A stretch of 64,000 nt of DNA from Gerris lacustris. Lineage: Eukaryota > Arthropoda > Insecta > Hemiptera > Gerridae. The stretch covers positions 45,645,574 through 45,709,573 of the forward strand of contig OX578278.1 of assembly GCA_951217055.1 (NCBI GenBank), read 5' to 3'. Shown piece by piece: positions 46,788-57,964 of the stretch. Each line of letters opens with the position of its first letter. Position 1 is the first letter of the stretch. The notes under the pieces were generated by a model that saw nothing but the letters and a program-made list of their open reading frames with translations, was not told the DNA's origin and searched no databases. Position numbers and translations under genes: made by a program.

Positions 46788-46862
46788 CCTTCCCGATGGG
46801 AATTTGAACCCGACATATCTCTTTGAATTTTTTTGCCATCACAATACTTTCTATAAATTATT
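46788..46862 (-). repeat. Short tRNA-like fragment of the GTATTGTGATGGC family
   Basis: On the minus strand, AGAAAGTATTGTGATGGC is followed within 20 bases by GTCGGGTTCAAATTCCCATC, a good polymerase III B-box with pairing flanks. The copy at 59664-60180 has the same two parts separated by about 450 bases. So this is an internally deleted or minimal form. Confidence 0.55.
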
Positions 46863-46864
46863 AA

Positions 46865-48289
46865 AATATAAAAAGAAAAATTAAAGTAACTGTTCACAAT
46901 TTGTTTTGAATTCAGTCAAATCTAATCAATCGTAGATATGAAGTCATTCAAATTAGGTAATTTTTCTTATTTCAACAACATTTGATGCAACACCTACCTA
47001 AATAGATATGCGGTACATAATTATAAATCAGTTATATTTAATTTACATATTTATTTCATATTCATATATATACTTATTTTACTATTATAAATAAGTGGAC
47101 TCATGTTTCAATTTTATTATGCCATAGTTTTAATTATTTCTTTATATTTAAGTTTATAATTATTTACCGGTTATTACATATTCTTATTATTATTTATAAA
47201 TAAATACCTGGTGTGTATATGACCAATTTGTCGAACACCCTATTAAAATAATAAATAAATATAAAAATATTTAAATCGACAAAAGGATATTTTTTCTACT
47301 TTCAGATATTCCTCGTAGTACATTATCTTTATAGATTGTAGAATCTACTAGCTGTTAACGTAGCTCAGAATATTGAATACGTTCAGCCTTATTTATTTGG
47401 GATAGTGAACTTGGAGCCATAATTAAATGTAATTGCTATTCAACAGCGTGTTCGCTTGTGTAAACCATGCATATATTTACGGGGAAACAACACCTTACAA
47501 TAATTTCACTTATTACTGAATCAGGTTTTTGTTTCAAACAATGATTTATGTTCAACAGAAAACTAAACAATCTTTTTTGATTTATAAGATGTCTTAAATA
47601 CATCATTTGTATAATTTTTTCTTGTAATAAATATTTATTATAGTACCTATTAGTAGTATTGATTAATATCGATTATTATTTTTTTCTTTTAAAACCACTT
47701 ATTTTAGTCATTATAATAGTCAAGACATAATCTATTTGTTATAGTGTTTTATAAAACAAATCACGATGTTTCAAAATTCATATTTAAAAAAAAATTATTA
47801 CTTGTAATTATTTAAAAAAAAATTGATTTGTACGTTAAACAATTACAATAAGAAATATAAAAATAAAACAATAATTCTTGGTTATTGTTGTTTAAGAACA
47901 CCTCATCCTGTTGAGGTGCGACTTCAAAGTAATAATTCTATTAATGCAGTTGATTGAAATTTTATGGCATTTATTCAATATAGACACACTGACGATGATT
48001 GTGTACTAGAAACCAGTCTGTATTTTATGTATAGTTTAAAACAATAATATACTGATATTAATTAAACTATTGTTTCTTATTTACTACCTTTACTTGATTA
48101 CCTTCATTTAGTAATCTTAATGAAATCTTAAGCAGGCTTTGCTATGAACAAATTTGAATTTTTCCATTTTATAAAACATATTTATAATAGGCCTAATTCT
48201 TAATTAATTTATAATCATTATCTTATTAAAAAAATATTGAAAAATCTAATCACAATTATTAATATTTGGCTAACACACCCCTTTCTAGT

Positions 48290-48290
<1 letters not shown>
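46865..48290. other. AT-rich intergenic DNA
   Basis: Nothing recognised beyond a CACCTCATCCTGTTGAGGTG hairpin at about 47899-47918 and A/T runs. Confidence 0.5.
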
Positions 48291-48293
<3 letters not shown>

Positions 48294-48374
<81 letters not shown>

Positions 48375-48378
48375 TATA
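48294..48378. repeat. (TA)n microsatellite abutting a MITE
   Basis: Roughly 80 bases of TA, which run directly into the CAGGGTGG terminus at 48379. Confidence 0.95.
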
Positions 48379-49414
48379 CAGGGTGGTTCAAAAGTCTCCC
48401 CCCCCTCTTAACTTTTGAACGGTTTGAGATAAATTAATGAAACTTAGGGCATCTCTACCATGCAAAGGGAAGTTTGTTTTCTTGCAATCGCCCACTAGGG
48501 GCAACCACCCACTTTGCCCCCTGGCCACCCAACTTCAAAATTTCAAATTGGAGTGCATATTTTTGATAGCATATTTGGATTCTACAGTGAAAAATAATAA
48601 ACTTTTACTTGAAACTTTTTTTTCTATCTCCAATATTTTTCCCCCTACAGGGGGGCAAAGATAGCAAAATAACCCTTCCGAAATAGTAAAAAAAAAACAC
48701 TTAGATCGTTATAAAATCTAAACGGTTTGAAATAAAGTAATGGAACTTGGGGGATCTTTACCATGTAAAGGGAAGTGTGTAATTATCCACTCACGTACTA
48801 GGGGCAACCTCCATTTTGCCCCCAGGCGCTGAAATCTATCATTTTTATACCTTTTCCCCTCCATAGGGGGCAAAATATTGAAGATAGAAAAAAAGTTTGA
48901 AGTAAAATATTTTTATTTTTTACCGCAGAATCTAAATCTGCTATCAAAAATATACATTCCAGGTTAAAATTTTGAAGTTGAGTGGTCTGGGGGCAAATGG
49001 GAGGTTGCCCCTACTGCGTGATTGCATGAAAACTAACTTCCCTTTACATGGTAAAGATCCCCTAAGTTTCATTAATGAATCTGTAACCGTTTAGATTTTA
49101 CAACTTATTATCGGAAGGGTTATTTGGCTATCTTTGCCCCCCTGCAGGGGGAAAAATATTGGAGATAAAAAAAATAGTTTCAGGTAAAAGTTTATTATTT
49201 TTCACTGTAGAATTCAAATATGCAATCAAAAGTATACACTCTAATTTGAAATTTTGAAGTTGGGTGACCTGGGAGCAAAGTGGGTGGTTGCCCCTAGTGG
49301 GTGATTGCATGAAAACAAACTTCCCCTTGCATGGTAGAGATCCCCTAAGTTTCATTAATTTATCTCAAACCGTTCAAAAGTTAAGAGGGGGAGGGAGACT
49401 TTTGGACCACCCTG
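48379..49414. mobile_element. 1,036-bp CAGGGTGG foldback with arms of about 290 bp
   Basis: Termini CAGGGTGG (48379-48386) and CCACCCTG (49407-49414), with TATA on both outer sides. The arms, 48379-48667 and about 49125-49414, are inverted copies that by eye match at roughly nine positions in ten. Because of this the 75-codon frames at 48437 (+) and 49128 (-) are near identical; they are mirror images and not genes. The centre (48720-49100) holds a further degenerate inverted copy of the same blocks. Related copy at 8249-8953. TA flanks suggest a Tc1/mariner-like or other TA-targeting element, but this is inferred. Confidence 0.88.
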
Positions 49415-49441
49415 TATATCATAAACGTTTTCGTTCCAGGT

Positions 49442-50372
49442 GTCCAGTATACTGGACTTCATTTTCAGGACAAGTTTTAATCTACATGAATTCACTTGTC
49501 TTTATATATTTATTTTATTTTGGCCAACCTGATTCCTCCTTTAGTGATTTTAACTCATCAGTGTTAACAAAAATAATTGTAACTATTAGATAAACATAAT
49601 TTCGACAGGTGTTTTTCGTCCCAACAACACGGCGTCCAGAGGAATGTATATACGTTTCACTTTTTTGTTTTAAATTTTCAAAATTTCTTTTAGGTAGTAA
49701 TTGTTTTGTAAAGATAAAAGTTAAAATTTATTAAATAATGATTTTGAATCACAGAAAATGTTCTAATTTAGCACATAATTTATCGTCAAAATATGATGTC
49801 CAGTATACTGGACAAAAGAATTTTATGGTAACATTTGGTTTTGTAATATGTTCAAGATCAGGTAATGAATTCTGAAGGAGGTAATGATTTAGAACTTGAA
49901 AATGAGTTTGATAAATTAGATTGTTTTATTCCAAATATTTCTTTCATTATTATCATTAAAAATTGGATTTTTTTAAAAATTATTTACTTTTTTAAAATTC
50001 TTGTAAAAGGTTGAAATTGTTTTCACAATTCCTACAATTAAAATGCTTATGTTTATTATTTCTAATTTTACTTGTTTTATTGCAAATTAATCTTATATTA
50101 TAATTATTAACGATTTAATTTTTATAAATTCTTTATTTATTTATTTATTGAAATTTTTAACCTTAGGGTGAGTTCAAATACCGTGATTTTACTGATCATA
50201 ATAATTGTAAACTGGTATATCAGCCATTTAAGCTAATGTGGAATATAACTGATCCAAGTGATCATGATCATAGTGATCACAGTATTTGAACTATCCACAG
50301 CAGTGGACTTACTTATTTTACATGTACATCTGGGATCTTTTAGTTGAGTCTGAATGTCCACTATACTGGACA
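49442..50372. repeat. Three copies of the palindrome TGTCCAGTATACTGGACA
   Basis: Found at 49442-49457 (16-base core, perfect), 49797-49814 (18 bases, perfect) and 50355-50372 (one base changed, TGTCCACTATACTGGACA). They lie in a block of about 930 bases with no gene. They may be internal motifs of an unidentified transposon; a TTAA at about 50506 beside a GGGTTCGAAATGG end is the only other hint, reminiscent of piggyBac insertion sites. Confidence 0.75.
50171..50292. mobile_element. 122-bp foldback, AGTTCAAATAC termini
   Basis: AGTTCAAATACCGTGAT (50171-50187) and ATCACAGTATTTGAACT (50276-50292) pair with one mismatch. The interior has GATCATGATCATAGTGATCA-type short palindromes. No target duplication is evident. 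Confidence 0.7.
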
Positions 50373-50527
50373 TTTCACATCTCAAAAACAGGTGGTCCAA
50401 AAATGTTGAAAAAAATACTGAGTCATCTAGGACTACTGGTTCAATAGGAATTGACCCTCTAGAATTTTTTTTACAATCAACAGAAAAAAATAGGGTTCGA
50501 AATGGTTAAATTTACATATATAATATA

Positions 50528-51350
50528 CAGTGTGTCCCTGGATTAACGCATAAATAGGTGATGATGACTAAACTTTTTGAATTGAAATTTCATCTTCTAG
50601 GTTGCCCTGCTTGGATGGAAACTAATTTATGTCATAATTTCAGTTTCGAAAAATCAAGTACCTATGTCTTGGAAATTTACAAAAAATTTATTTTTCTCGC
50701 TAGTAAAGAGCTTTTTCTAAAACGTTATTAAAAATAGTTGTTCAGAAAGTAAAACTGAAAAGAATACAACATTTTAAAACCATCCACCCTACTTTGATAT
50801 ATTGCATGATTAACAAATTTTTTTTTAATTGTTTAAGATTGAAAAATTTCTTTAGGAAAAGTTCTTACAAAATTGATAAATCATGCAAGTGAAAAAAGTT
50901 TTAGTTTACTTTTTTCGTCTTTTAGACATTAAGATAATAATTATTATAAAAAATAAGAACAATAAAATATCAAAACAAATAATTTACGATTCCATTTAAT
51001 TTTATACTAACATAACAATATTCACAGTGGTATTTTAGAAATTTTAAATCTATTTTATGGCACAGAAAACACTACTAAAATTATTAGTTTTAACTATTTT
51101 CAACAGCACAATAGGCAATATATGGAATGGATAAATACAAAAGTTCATAGTAGGCTATAGTAGGGTTTTAAAATTTCTGTATTCTTTCTCAGTTTTTCTT
51201 TCTGAACTAAATTTATTAATAACATTTTGTCGCATCTCCTAGAGAAAAAGCACTTTACTAATTTGAAAAAAAAAAACCTTTTTTTGTAAATGTCCAAGAC
51301 ATACTTGATTTTTCGAAACTAAAATTATGACATACATTAGTTGCCATTCA
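50528..51350. mobile_element. CAGTGTGTCCC MITE, right end truncated
   Basis: Left end CAGTGTGTCCCTGGATTAAC after TATA, then AATAGGTGATGATGACTAAA, CATCTTCTAGGTTGCCCTGC and GGAAACTAAT. Inverted counterparts (CCAAGACATACTTGATTTTT, AATTATGACATACATTAGTT) appear from about 51290, but the last ~80 bases of the right arm are missing. Same family as 61168-62034. Confidence 0.8.
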
Positions 51351-51596
51351 TTTGTAACTTACTCATTGCACAATTGCATTGTGTACTATTTGCACAATTC
51401 AATACATTTAAAACACAGCTCAAAATAAAATATAAAACAATAATTTAAATCAGTAGTATGATTATAAGGATACTCAACCTGATCTTAGTGGAATAAAGTA
51501 ATCATAATTATTAACAAAATATGGATTCAAAATTATACTACTCTACGCTTGGTCAATCTTGTATAGAAGAGTAGAACAAATTATTTATCTATTTAT

Positions 51597-51623
51597 ATAT
51601 ACATATATATATATATGTATATA

Positions 51624-51702
<79 letters not shown>
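51597..51702. repeat. (TA)n microsatellite with TGTA variants
   Basis: About 105 bases of TA with two or three G interruptions at the left. Confidence 0.95.
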
Positions 51703-51704
51703 TA

Positions 51705-53478
51705 ATGCTACACAAAATATATTATTTATATTTATTTATAATATAATAATTTATAATAATGTATATATTATTTATAATAATATACAAAGTATATTATTTT
51801 ACTAAATGTTCTATCAATGTAAAAGTAAAACCAAGTTTTTGAGAATATTCTTTAGTAATACATAATTCGATTATTATATTATCTATATTATAAGTTCTTG
51901 TTTGCCCGATAAAAGCCCTATGTGATCTACTAATTACATCTATACCACTTTATGTTGCAATATGTTAAAAATGTTGTGTACTATTTTAAAATAGTTTAAT
52001 TATAATTATCAGATATATTACATTTTCTCAACGAAATTACATCAATCCGATTTCAAAAATAGTTTTCATTCTTTTTAATTATACGAGCAGGCTATATGCT
52101 GTATGCTGGACATATAGATCAGTCTTAATAACGTATTATTTATTAATGCTAGTGTAGAAAATTATTAATAAAGCACAAGCAAAGCGCAGTCACCTCTTAG
52201 CTGTATACGAGAAACTATACAATAGTTATAAATTTATTCACTCAAGAATGCAATAATAAAAATAAATCATCCCTTCATATTTTTCATAAAATCTGGCAAA
52301 AAATCAAGTACTTAATAATCTGTATGTAGTAAAAAGTAAAGAAGTACTTCTGAAGCACATAAAGTACCCTATAATGCAAATAAACCTAATTTATTAATTA
52401 AGTCTGCATTGTTATAACGTGTCTGTAAAATTGTTACAAGAATATCTTACATTTTTTTTTAGATAATATTACACTTTTTTAGATTCCTTCCTGAGATTTT
52501 ATGATGTTGAGTCAGGTAATTTATACTTTTTCTACACATTGTAAGACTGGGATTATTGGTTTGTGAGTAGTCCGAAATATGACTCATATCGGTTTTAGTC
52601 ACCTGTCTAGTCCAGTCACTAGGTCATTGTACAGTGTACCACCTTCGTCCTATCCTAATTTGTAAAATATGAATGAATCTTAAGCCACCGTAGTAAGTTT
52701 AAGTTTTCTCATTCATCCAGTGAGTGCTTCCCAAAGCCCACGCTATACAACTGATGTGTTGGCAAAGTGCCGCAACCTTGGAACCGATTATCTAATTCCC
52801 AGTTCTTAATTTCTTTCTGCATTTATAATGTGTTTGTGGTTAAGGCGCCTCCCAGTGATACAATCCTTAGGCAATTGCTTAGGATCACAAGTCATCAATG
52901 ATATCTTATAATACAAAAATCTAATAATGATGATTTCAGATTTCTTGATGAATAGTATATCCTATTAGCATAGCTGTATATAATGTTTTTTTGTTGCTTT
53001 CCAATAGAATTATACGATTAGGTATAATGATTTGAGAAATGAAAAGCATACTAATTTTAACAAATGTACTACTTGTTCCTAAATTTCACTTATGTGTCAT
53101 CACATCATCCAGTGTTTTCCATTTGTTCTGTTATTAAGGGAGTTTTGGTTCAATTTAATTATTATAAACATTTACAGTAAATAGAATACTTAATTAAGGT
53201 ATTCCTCTTAAAAAACAATTGTATTTTTAAAACTAGATTCTTCCTAGAAAACGTCTTGCCAGAGAGTTATATAATAGTATTTAAATGTATTATACATATT
53301 TACAAATATTTTAATAGAAATCACTGGAACTGTTTTTAAGAAAATGAAATTCATGAGTTTTTTAGAACATATTGTGTATCGGAAATAGGTTCAGTAGTAG
53401 CCACAAACCACTGACTGAGCTATCATAATGCCTATTCTACGAAAGTATATAATTGAAATGATATTATTGACTTTTGGC
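51705..53478. other. Intergenic DNA; no 3' LTR found
   Basis: Searched for a second copy of the LTR at 57289 and found none. Composition rises a little at 52540-52790 without a recognisable exon. Confidence 0.45.
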
Positions 53479-53504
53479 TTAGCCAACACTGGAGAGGGAG
53501 GCTC

Positions 53505-53820
53505 CTATAACTTAGATGGTTTTATGTAAGCGGAGTTTCTCCGTAATACAGCACCATCTTTTGTTGTCAGCATGTATGAGCGCGGGGAGGAGTTTGGTTT
53601 CAGTATTTTAGCCGGATACCACTGTTTATTCCTTCTGTACAATACCTTGTCACCTTCTTGAAACGAGTGGCTTGGCTTTGATGATAAGTCATAATATTGT
53701 TTCATTGCTTCCCATTGTTTCAGCTTCTCGCCCCTGATATTAACACAGTGTGGCTGAAGGTTGGATAGGGTTGAAGGTAGTGTAGAACGCAGCTGTCAAC
53801 TCATAAGAATTTGAGCTGGA
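53505..53820 (-). pseudogene. Gypsy integrase C-terminal segment
   Basis: From about 53818 the frame shows a SPAQIL motif, then a TGA in place of an expected arginine codon, then LRSTLPS and, after residue M at 53705, FQEGDKVLYRR..WYPAKI, typical of the beta-barrel region that follows the Gypsy integrase core. It stops at 53505. It belongs with the core at 53821-54324 but is separated from it by a frame break and the stop codon. Confidence 0.8.
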
Positions 53821-54335
53821 CTAGTGTTTAATCCAGACAGAGGAGTGTTGTGATGTTCTAACAGCATTAAGTTGAAATCTGTCTGAAGAAATGCTCTTTT
53901 TCATCATACTTTTAACAGTGCCTACAGCTTTTTCACTCATTCCATTACTTTTGGCATGATGGGGGCTGGTAGTTATCACCTTGATATCCCAATGAGAAGC
54001 AAAGTCTCTAAATAATCGTGAGTCAAAGGGCATATTATCAGCCACAATTATTTGCGGAATCCCATGAGTTACAAATATAGGTTTAAGAGCGTCAATGACA
54101 TCATTGGCCGTCTTTCCATTTAAAAGTACCACGTCTATCCAGAAAGATAAATAATCCACAACAACTAAGTAGCTCTTACTAGAAAACTCCATTAAATCCA
54201 TTCCAATCTTTTCATAGGGTAATGATGGTACTTCATGAGGCAGCAATGGTTCCTTAGTTTTAGCAGGTCTATATCTCTGACAGTGAGGACATGAATTGAT
54301 GAGATTCTCTATCTGGGCTGTCATCTGTGGCCAGT
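53821..54335 (-). pseudogene. Gypsy integrase core
   Basis: Shows the second half of the zinc-binding domain (CPHC near residue 12-15 of the 167-codon frame) and the DDE catalytic core: Asp in IGMDLME, Asp in VADNMPF, and Glu in GMSEKAVG about 34 residues further on. The first half of the zinc domain (HTGHLG) is in the preceding frame, so a frameshift near 54330 divides the domain. It would insert element DNA into the genome if intact. Its end diverges after residue ~155, where another frame change occurs. Confidence 0.88.
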
Positions 54336-55441
54336 ACAGTAGCTCTAGCTTTTGTTTTAGAAATTCCTAAATGACCAGTATGTACTTTGTCCAACATTTC
54401 TTTTTGTAGGCTGAGGGGCACCATAAGTTTTTGATTTAAGAATACAAGACCCTCTGAAACATGTATATCATCTCTTAGTCTATAATAAAATCTAACATTA
54501 TCAGGAATATTAACTTTACTTGATGGCCAGCCTTCAAAATAATATGTACTAAGTGTTTGTAAAATAGGATCTTTTAGTGTATCTTTAATAAAAATGTCTT
54601 TTTTAGCTTCACTTATTTGTAAGGTAGCAGCATTGGATGCTATCATATGTATTGTGTCTGTAAGAAATTTACTTGAGTCTTTATCCTCTTGTGAAGTATT
54701 TTGACAGTCACGTGACAGTAAATCCGAAATATACATTTCTTTACCTGGTATGTGGAAAAGAATCAGATTATATTTGACTAACTTAAGAGACATTCTCTGT
54801 AGTCTGTTAGAACCGATCTGTGAAATTCTTTTCTTTAAAAGAGATACTAAAGGGCGGTGATCTGTTTTAACCTTAACAGTTCGGCCGTATATAAAAATAT
54901 GAAATTTTTGAGTGGCATATACAAGACTCAGCAGCTCCTTCTCAATTTGAGCATAGTTAACTTCTGCATTATTAAGCGATCGGGATGCATAAGCCACTGG
55001 CTTATTGGCTTGCATTAAACAACATCCCAATGCGTGCTTTGATGCATCACATTCTATGGTGATTTCCTTTGTTGGGTCAAAACAGCTGAGAACCGGCGCC
55101 TTGGAAATTAACATCTTCAATTTATTTAATAGGTTCGTATGGTGCTCAGTCCATAGCCACTCAACGTCCTTTTTCATGAGCTCCCTGAAAGGAGCTGTAA
55201 GATCTGCAAAATTTGGTATAAAAGCCCTGAGATAATTCAAAAGTCCATAAAGTCTCAGCAGCTCTTTTTTACAAGTTGGTAACTTTATTTGATTTATAGC
55301 CTCAATTCTAGAGAGATCTATTTTCATTCCGTTACTGTTGAATACAAAACCCAAAAATTTAACTTCGTTTTTACGATATTGAGTTTTTGTAAGATTAAAT
55401 TTCACATTCACTTGACGAGCCCTCTCTATGACTTCTTTCAT
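54269..55441 (-). pseudogene. Gypsy RT thumb/connection, RNase H and integrase start
   Basis: A 390-codon frame. It begins downstream of the RT active site (KEVIERARQVNVKFNLTK), passes the RT connection motif FLGFVFNSNG, then RNase H with acidic residues in IECDASKHALG, IEKELLSLVYA and VKTDHRPL, then a linker and HTGHLGISKTKAR, the first His pair of the integrase zinc domain. The last ~25 residues are out of frame with the integrase that follows. Confidence 0.9.
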
Positions 55442-55726
55442 TGTCTTACCGTGTTCTTCAAGAGACGTAGCTGTATTTTTTGAAATTCTTCAGTACGATA
55501 ATACCAAAGAGTAATCGTAAAAACTTATAGACACCAAATGGTGTGGCAAACCCACAGAGGTCTGAAGAAGCTTCATCAAATTCAATGTTATAAAGTCCAT
55601 TCTTCAGATCTAAAACAGAGAAAACTGAGTTACCTGACAACTGAGCACTTACTTCTTGCACTGAAGGAAGTAGCGCTGGTTCCCGGATAATTACTTCATT
55701 ATGATCTCTAGGATCTAGACAAAGTC
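55442..55726 (-). pseudogene. Gypsy reverse transcriptase palm fragment, YXDD lost
   Basis: Contains SVLDLKNGLYNIEF (first catalytic Asp region) and GFATPFGVYKFLRLLFG. After FGI the frame shifts, a short EEFQ-type piece is recognisable in another frame, and sequence jumps to the EEHGKTMKEV segment of the next frame. The roughly 25-30 residues that normally carry the YXDD catalytic box are absent. This deletion alone inactivates the polymerase. Confidence 0.85.
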
Positions 55727-56422
55727 TTAAACTCTTGTCTTTTTTTCCACTACAACTAAGTTACTAACCCACACGGGTGGTCCCTTTACTTCTGAAATAA
55801 CGTTATCGGCTTCTAACTGATTCAATTTGGATAGTAAACGTTCTTTTATAATTAAGGGTACCCTACGAGGAGGTTTAATTGTAGGTACAGCATCGGGCTT
55901 AACGGAAATATGACATTGGTAATTATTTATTTTACCAGTGCCTGTAAAAACATCAATATTAGAATTAATAAAATTATCTTTTTCCACTGAATCTATCTTC
56001 TTAATAAGACCTAATTCAGTACAAGCTGGTAGGCCCAATATAGGTCTCACTGATGGTCCATCGACCACAATAAATTCTAACTTAAATGGTGTATTACTTT
56101 TAAGCAAATTACAACTTAAGGTAACAGAACCTATCGTATTAATTTTACTACCACCATATGCCTCAAGTGATATTTTAGTCTTCTTTAATTTATTAATACC
56201 AACATTTACTAATGTTTGTTTTGGCAGAACATTAACCTCAGCACCGGAGTCCAATTTGAATTTTATCTTATGACCTTGAATCCGAACAACAGAACACCAT
56301 TCTTTTGGCTCTAAGTGGTGAGTCTTAACTGAATCAATCACAAAAGACCTCCCCACTACTATCAGAACTACTATCATCATCATGTACATCATGAAACTTA
56401 CTAGTTTTGCATCCAATTGCAA
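55727..56422 (-). pseudogene. Gypsy protease and N-terminal reverse transcriptase
   Basis: A 231-codon frame in a different phase from gag and overlapping its 3' end by 89 bases, as expected of a Gypsy frameshift junction. Aspartic protease active site LDSGAEVNVLP near residues 57-67 and a flap/second motif ILGLPACTELG near 148-158. The RT start PPRRVPLIIKERL and WVSNLVVVEKK close the frame. It breaks at a seven-T run (55740-55746, A on the minus strand), a likely homopolymer indel. Confidence 0.88.
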
Positions 56423-57167
56423 AATGATTTAACTGATTACATTGTTTGCAACGCTTACCATATGCGGGGCACTTACCGTACCCATGCTCGTATCCACATT
56501 TCTTGCACGAGTAGGCTTCTTTAGAACTTGAGGAGTATACTTCAGATGGCCCCTTATTAACTTTACCCGGAGTTTTAGAAGAATGCTTAACGTTTTTTCC
56601 ATTTGACTGTACAGCATTAATCATTGCTTCACCCTTAATTTCTCTGACTTGTTCCTTACTACTTTCGTTAACCTTAATGAATTCTATAACCCTCTGTAGG
56701 GTTATATCTTTTTCCCTCAATACTCTCTCTTGGAGATCATTATCCTCAATGTTTAACACAACTTGATCTCTGATTAATCCTTCTTCTTGGGTTTCAAATT
56801 CACGAGTAGATGCCAGGGTCCTCAATGATGTTACATAACTATCAATTGTCTGGCCCTGCAACCTACGACATTTATAAAACTTATGCCTCTCAAACACTAC
56901 ATTAGGTTTAACTGAACAGTGTTCATCAAACTTCTTTATTACCTTGACAAAATCAGTTTTATCTTCTTCACTATCAAATTTGAAAGTATTATGTACTTCT
57001 ACTCCTTCATCACCAATCAGATTTAATAAGATGGCCGTCTTAGTTTCCGAAGATTTTTTCATTTTCTCCGCGGCCAACATATAATTGTTCAGCTTCTGTT
57101 TCCACTTCTTCCAGTTTTCGGCCAAACCTTCCAAAAAATTCATTTCCTTTGGAGGTCTGAACTCCAT
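56334..57167 (-). CDS. Gypsy gag nucleocapsid polyprotein
   Basis: 277 codons without interruption. The N-terminal two thirds (WKKWKQKLNNYMLA, FERHKFYKCRRLQGQTIDSY) match the plan of Gypsy-type capsid proteins. The C-terminal part has two zinc knuckles: an atypical CKKC..HGYGKC at about 217-228 and a canonical CKQCNQLNHFAIGC (CX2CX4HX4C) at about 236-249. It would package the element RNA. As part of a dead element it is probably not functional, though its frame is intact. Confidence 0.88.
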   Translation of the reverse strand: MEFRPPKEMNFLEGLAENWKKWKQKLNNYMLAAEKMKKSSETKTAILLNLIGDEGVEVHNTFKFDSEEDKTDFVKVIKKFDEHCSVKPNVVFERHKFYKCRRLQGQTIDSYVTSLRTLASTREFETQEEGLIRDQVVLNIEDNDLQERVLREKDITLQRVIEFIKVNESSKEQVREIKGEAMINAVQSNGKNVKHSSKTPGKVNKGPSEVYSSSSKEAYSCKKCGYEHGYGKCPAYGKRCKQCNQLNHFAIGCKTSKFHDVHDDDSSSDSSGEVFCD

Positions 57168-57273
57168 ACTTATATCAAATATTAATGTCTTACCTTCAAC
57201 ACTTAACTTCAGCAGAACTTAAGTTCAAATTAGCTTTAGCTACAATCGCGAAATTAATAAGTCCAAAATTAAA

Positions 57274-57288
57274 CGAAACCTGACACCA
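57274..57288 (-). promoter_or_regulatory. Candidate primer binding site
   Basis: On the minus strand TGGTGTCAGGTTTCG follows directly after the LTR end ...CAACA. It starts with TGG, complementary to the CCA of a tRNA. TGGTGTCAG matches the start of leucine-tRNA-type primer sites known from other Gypsy elements. The tRNA is not proven. Confidence 0.6.
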
Positions 57289-57960
57289 TGTTGTAACTTT
57301 ATTATGTCACGGATCTAATGTTCATAATAATAATAACACATTTAATTGTAAACTGAATTTATTATAAGGGAAGTTCAACACTATAAGATCTCAGCACATG
57401 GTTAACATAACAACTATAATATGTATTAGTTACATGAGATAACCTGGAGGTTATAATCAGTGTTGCCACTATACATAACAAACCCCATGGTAGAGAGTTT
57501 CAGCAACTTCACGGATCACCTCTGCTAAAAGAACCACCACCGAAGAGAGTATGGTGTAATCAATAGTGAGCCATCTAAATCAAAAGACCAAAGCGTGGTG
57601 TCATACCCATGACACTAAACCGCCTTCGACTTAAGGTACAAATTTGAGCACCACGGCATACACAGAATCCAAGGTGTAAGTTCCCAAAGATCCCTTTGTA
57701 GGTTCCCTGGGATCCCTTTGTAGGTTCCCTGGGATCCCTTTCTAGGTTCCCTGGGATCCCTTTATAGGTTCCCTGGGATCCCTTTGTAAGTTTCCTGGGA
57801 TTCCTACGTACGTAGGTTCCCTGCTATTCCTTTGTAGGTTCCCTTCACCGTATTTCGCTCTCGATTCATAGATATAAATCAAAGCGGGAGCGAACACACA
57901 ACCTCGTGCTACCCTCGATCAAAGTAAAAAGAATCTAAAGTCACACGTTCATGCTCTGCA
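57289..57960 (-). repeat. Candidate 5' LTR
   Basis: Inner edge reads TG on the plus strand at 57289-57290, that is CA at the LTR end on the minus strand, directly beside the primer site. Two AATAAA signals lie near this edge on the minus strand (around 57300-57306 and 57355-57361), as expected near the R/U5 border. A TATAT-like box lies near 57871-57877. The outer edge is placed tentatively at TGCAGAGC (57953-57960, minus). No second LTR exists in the window to confirm it. Confidence 0.45.
57680..57845. repeat. 22-bp minisatellite within the candidate LTR
   Basis: GGTTCCCTGGGATCCCTTTG-type units recur every 22 bases at 57701, 57723, 57745, 57767 and 57789; a CGTA duplication makes the next step 26, followed by another 22-base step. 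About seven units. Confidence 0.93.
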
Positions 57961-57964
57961 GAAA

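Larger units (their letters stand above)
53480..57288 (-). mobile_element. Degenerate Ty3/Gypsy LTR retrotransposon, internal region
   Basis: Minus-strand order gag, protease, reverse transcriptase, RNase H, integrase is the Ty3/Gypsy order. No envelope-like frame is present, so there is no sign that it was an infectious errantivirus. Breaks include frameshifts in pol, a stop codon after the integrase core, and loss of part of reverse transcriptase. No polypurine tract or 3' LTR was found at the low-coordinate end. It cannot transpose by itself. Confidence 0.9.

Noticed and set aside
48437..49355. Two nearly identical 75-codon proteins on opposite strands
   Set aside because: They are the two inverted arms of one foldback element and carry no domain.
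53480..57960. Endogenous errantivirus with an envelope gene
   Set aside because: No envelope-like frame follows integrase; the copy has only gag and broken pol.
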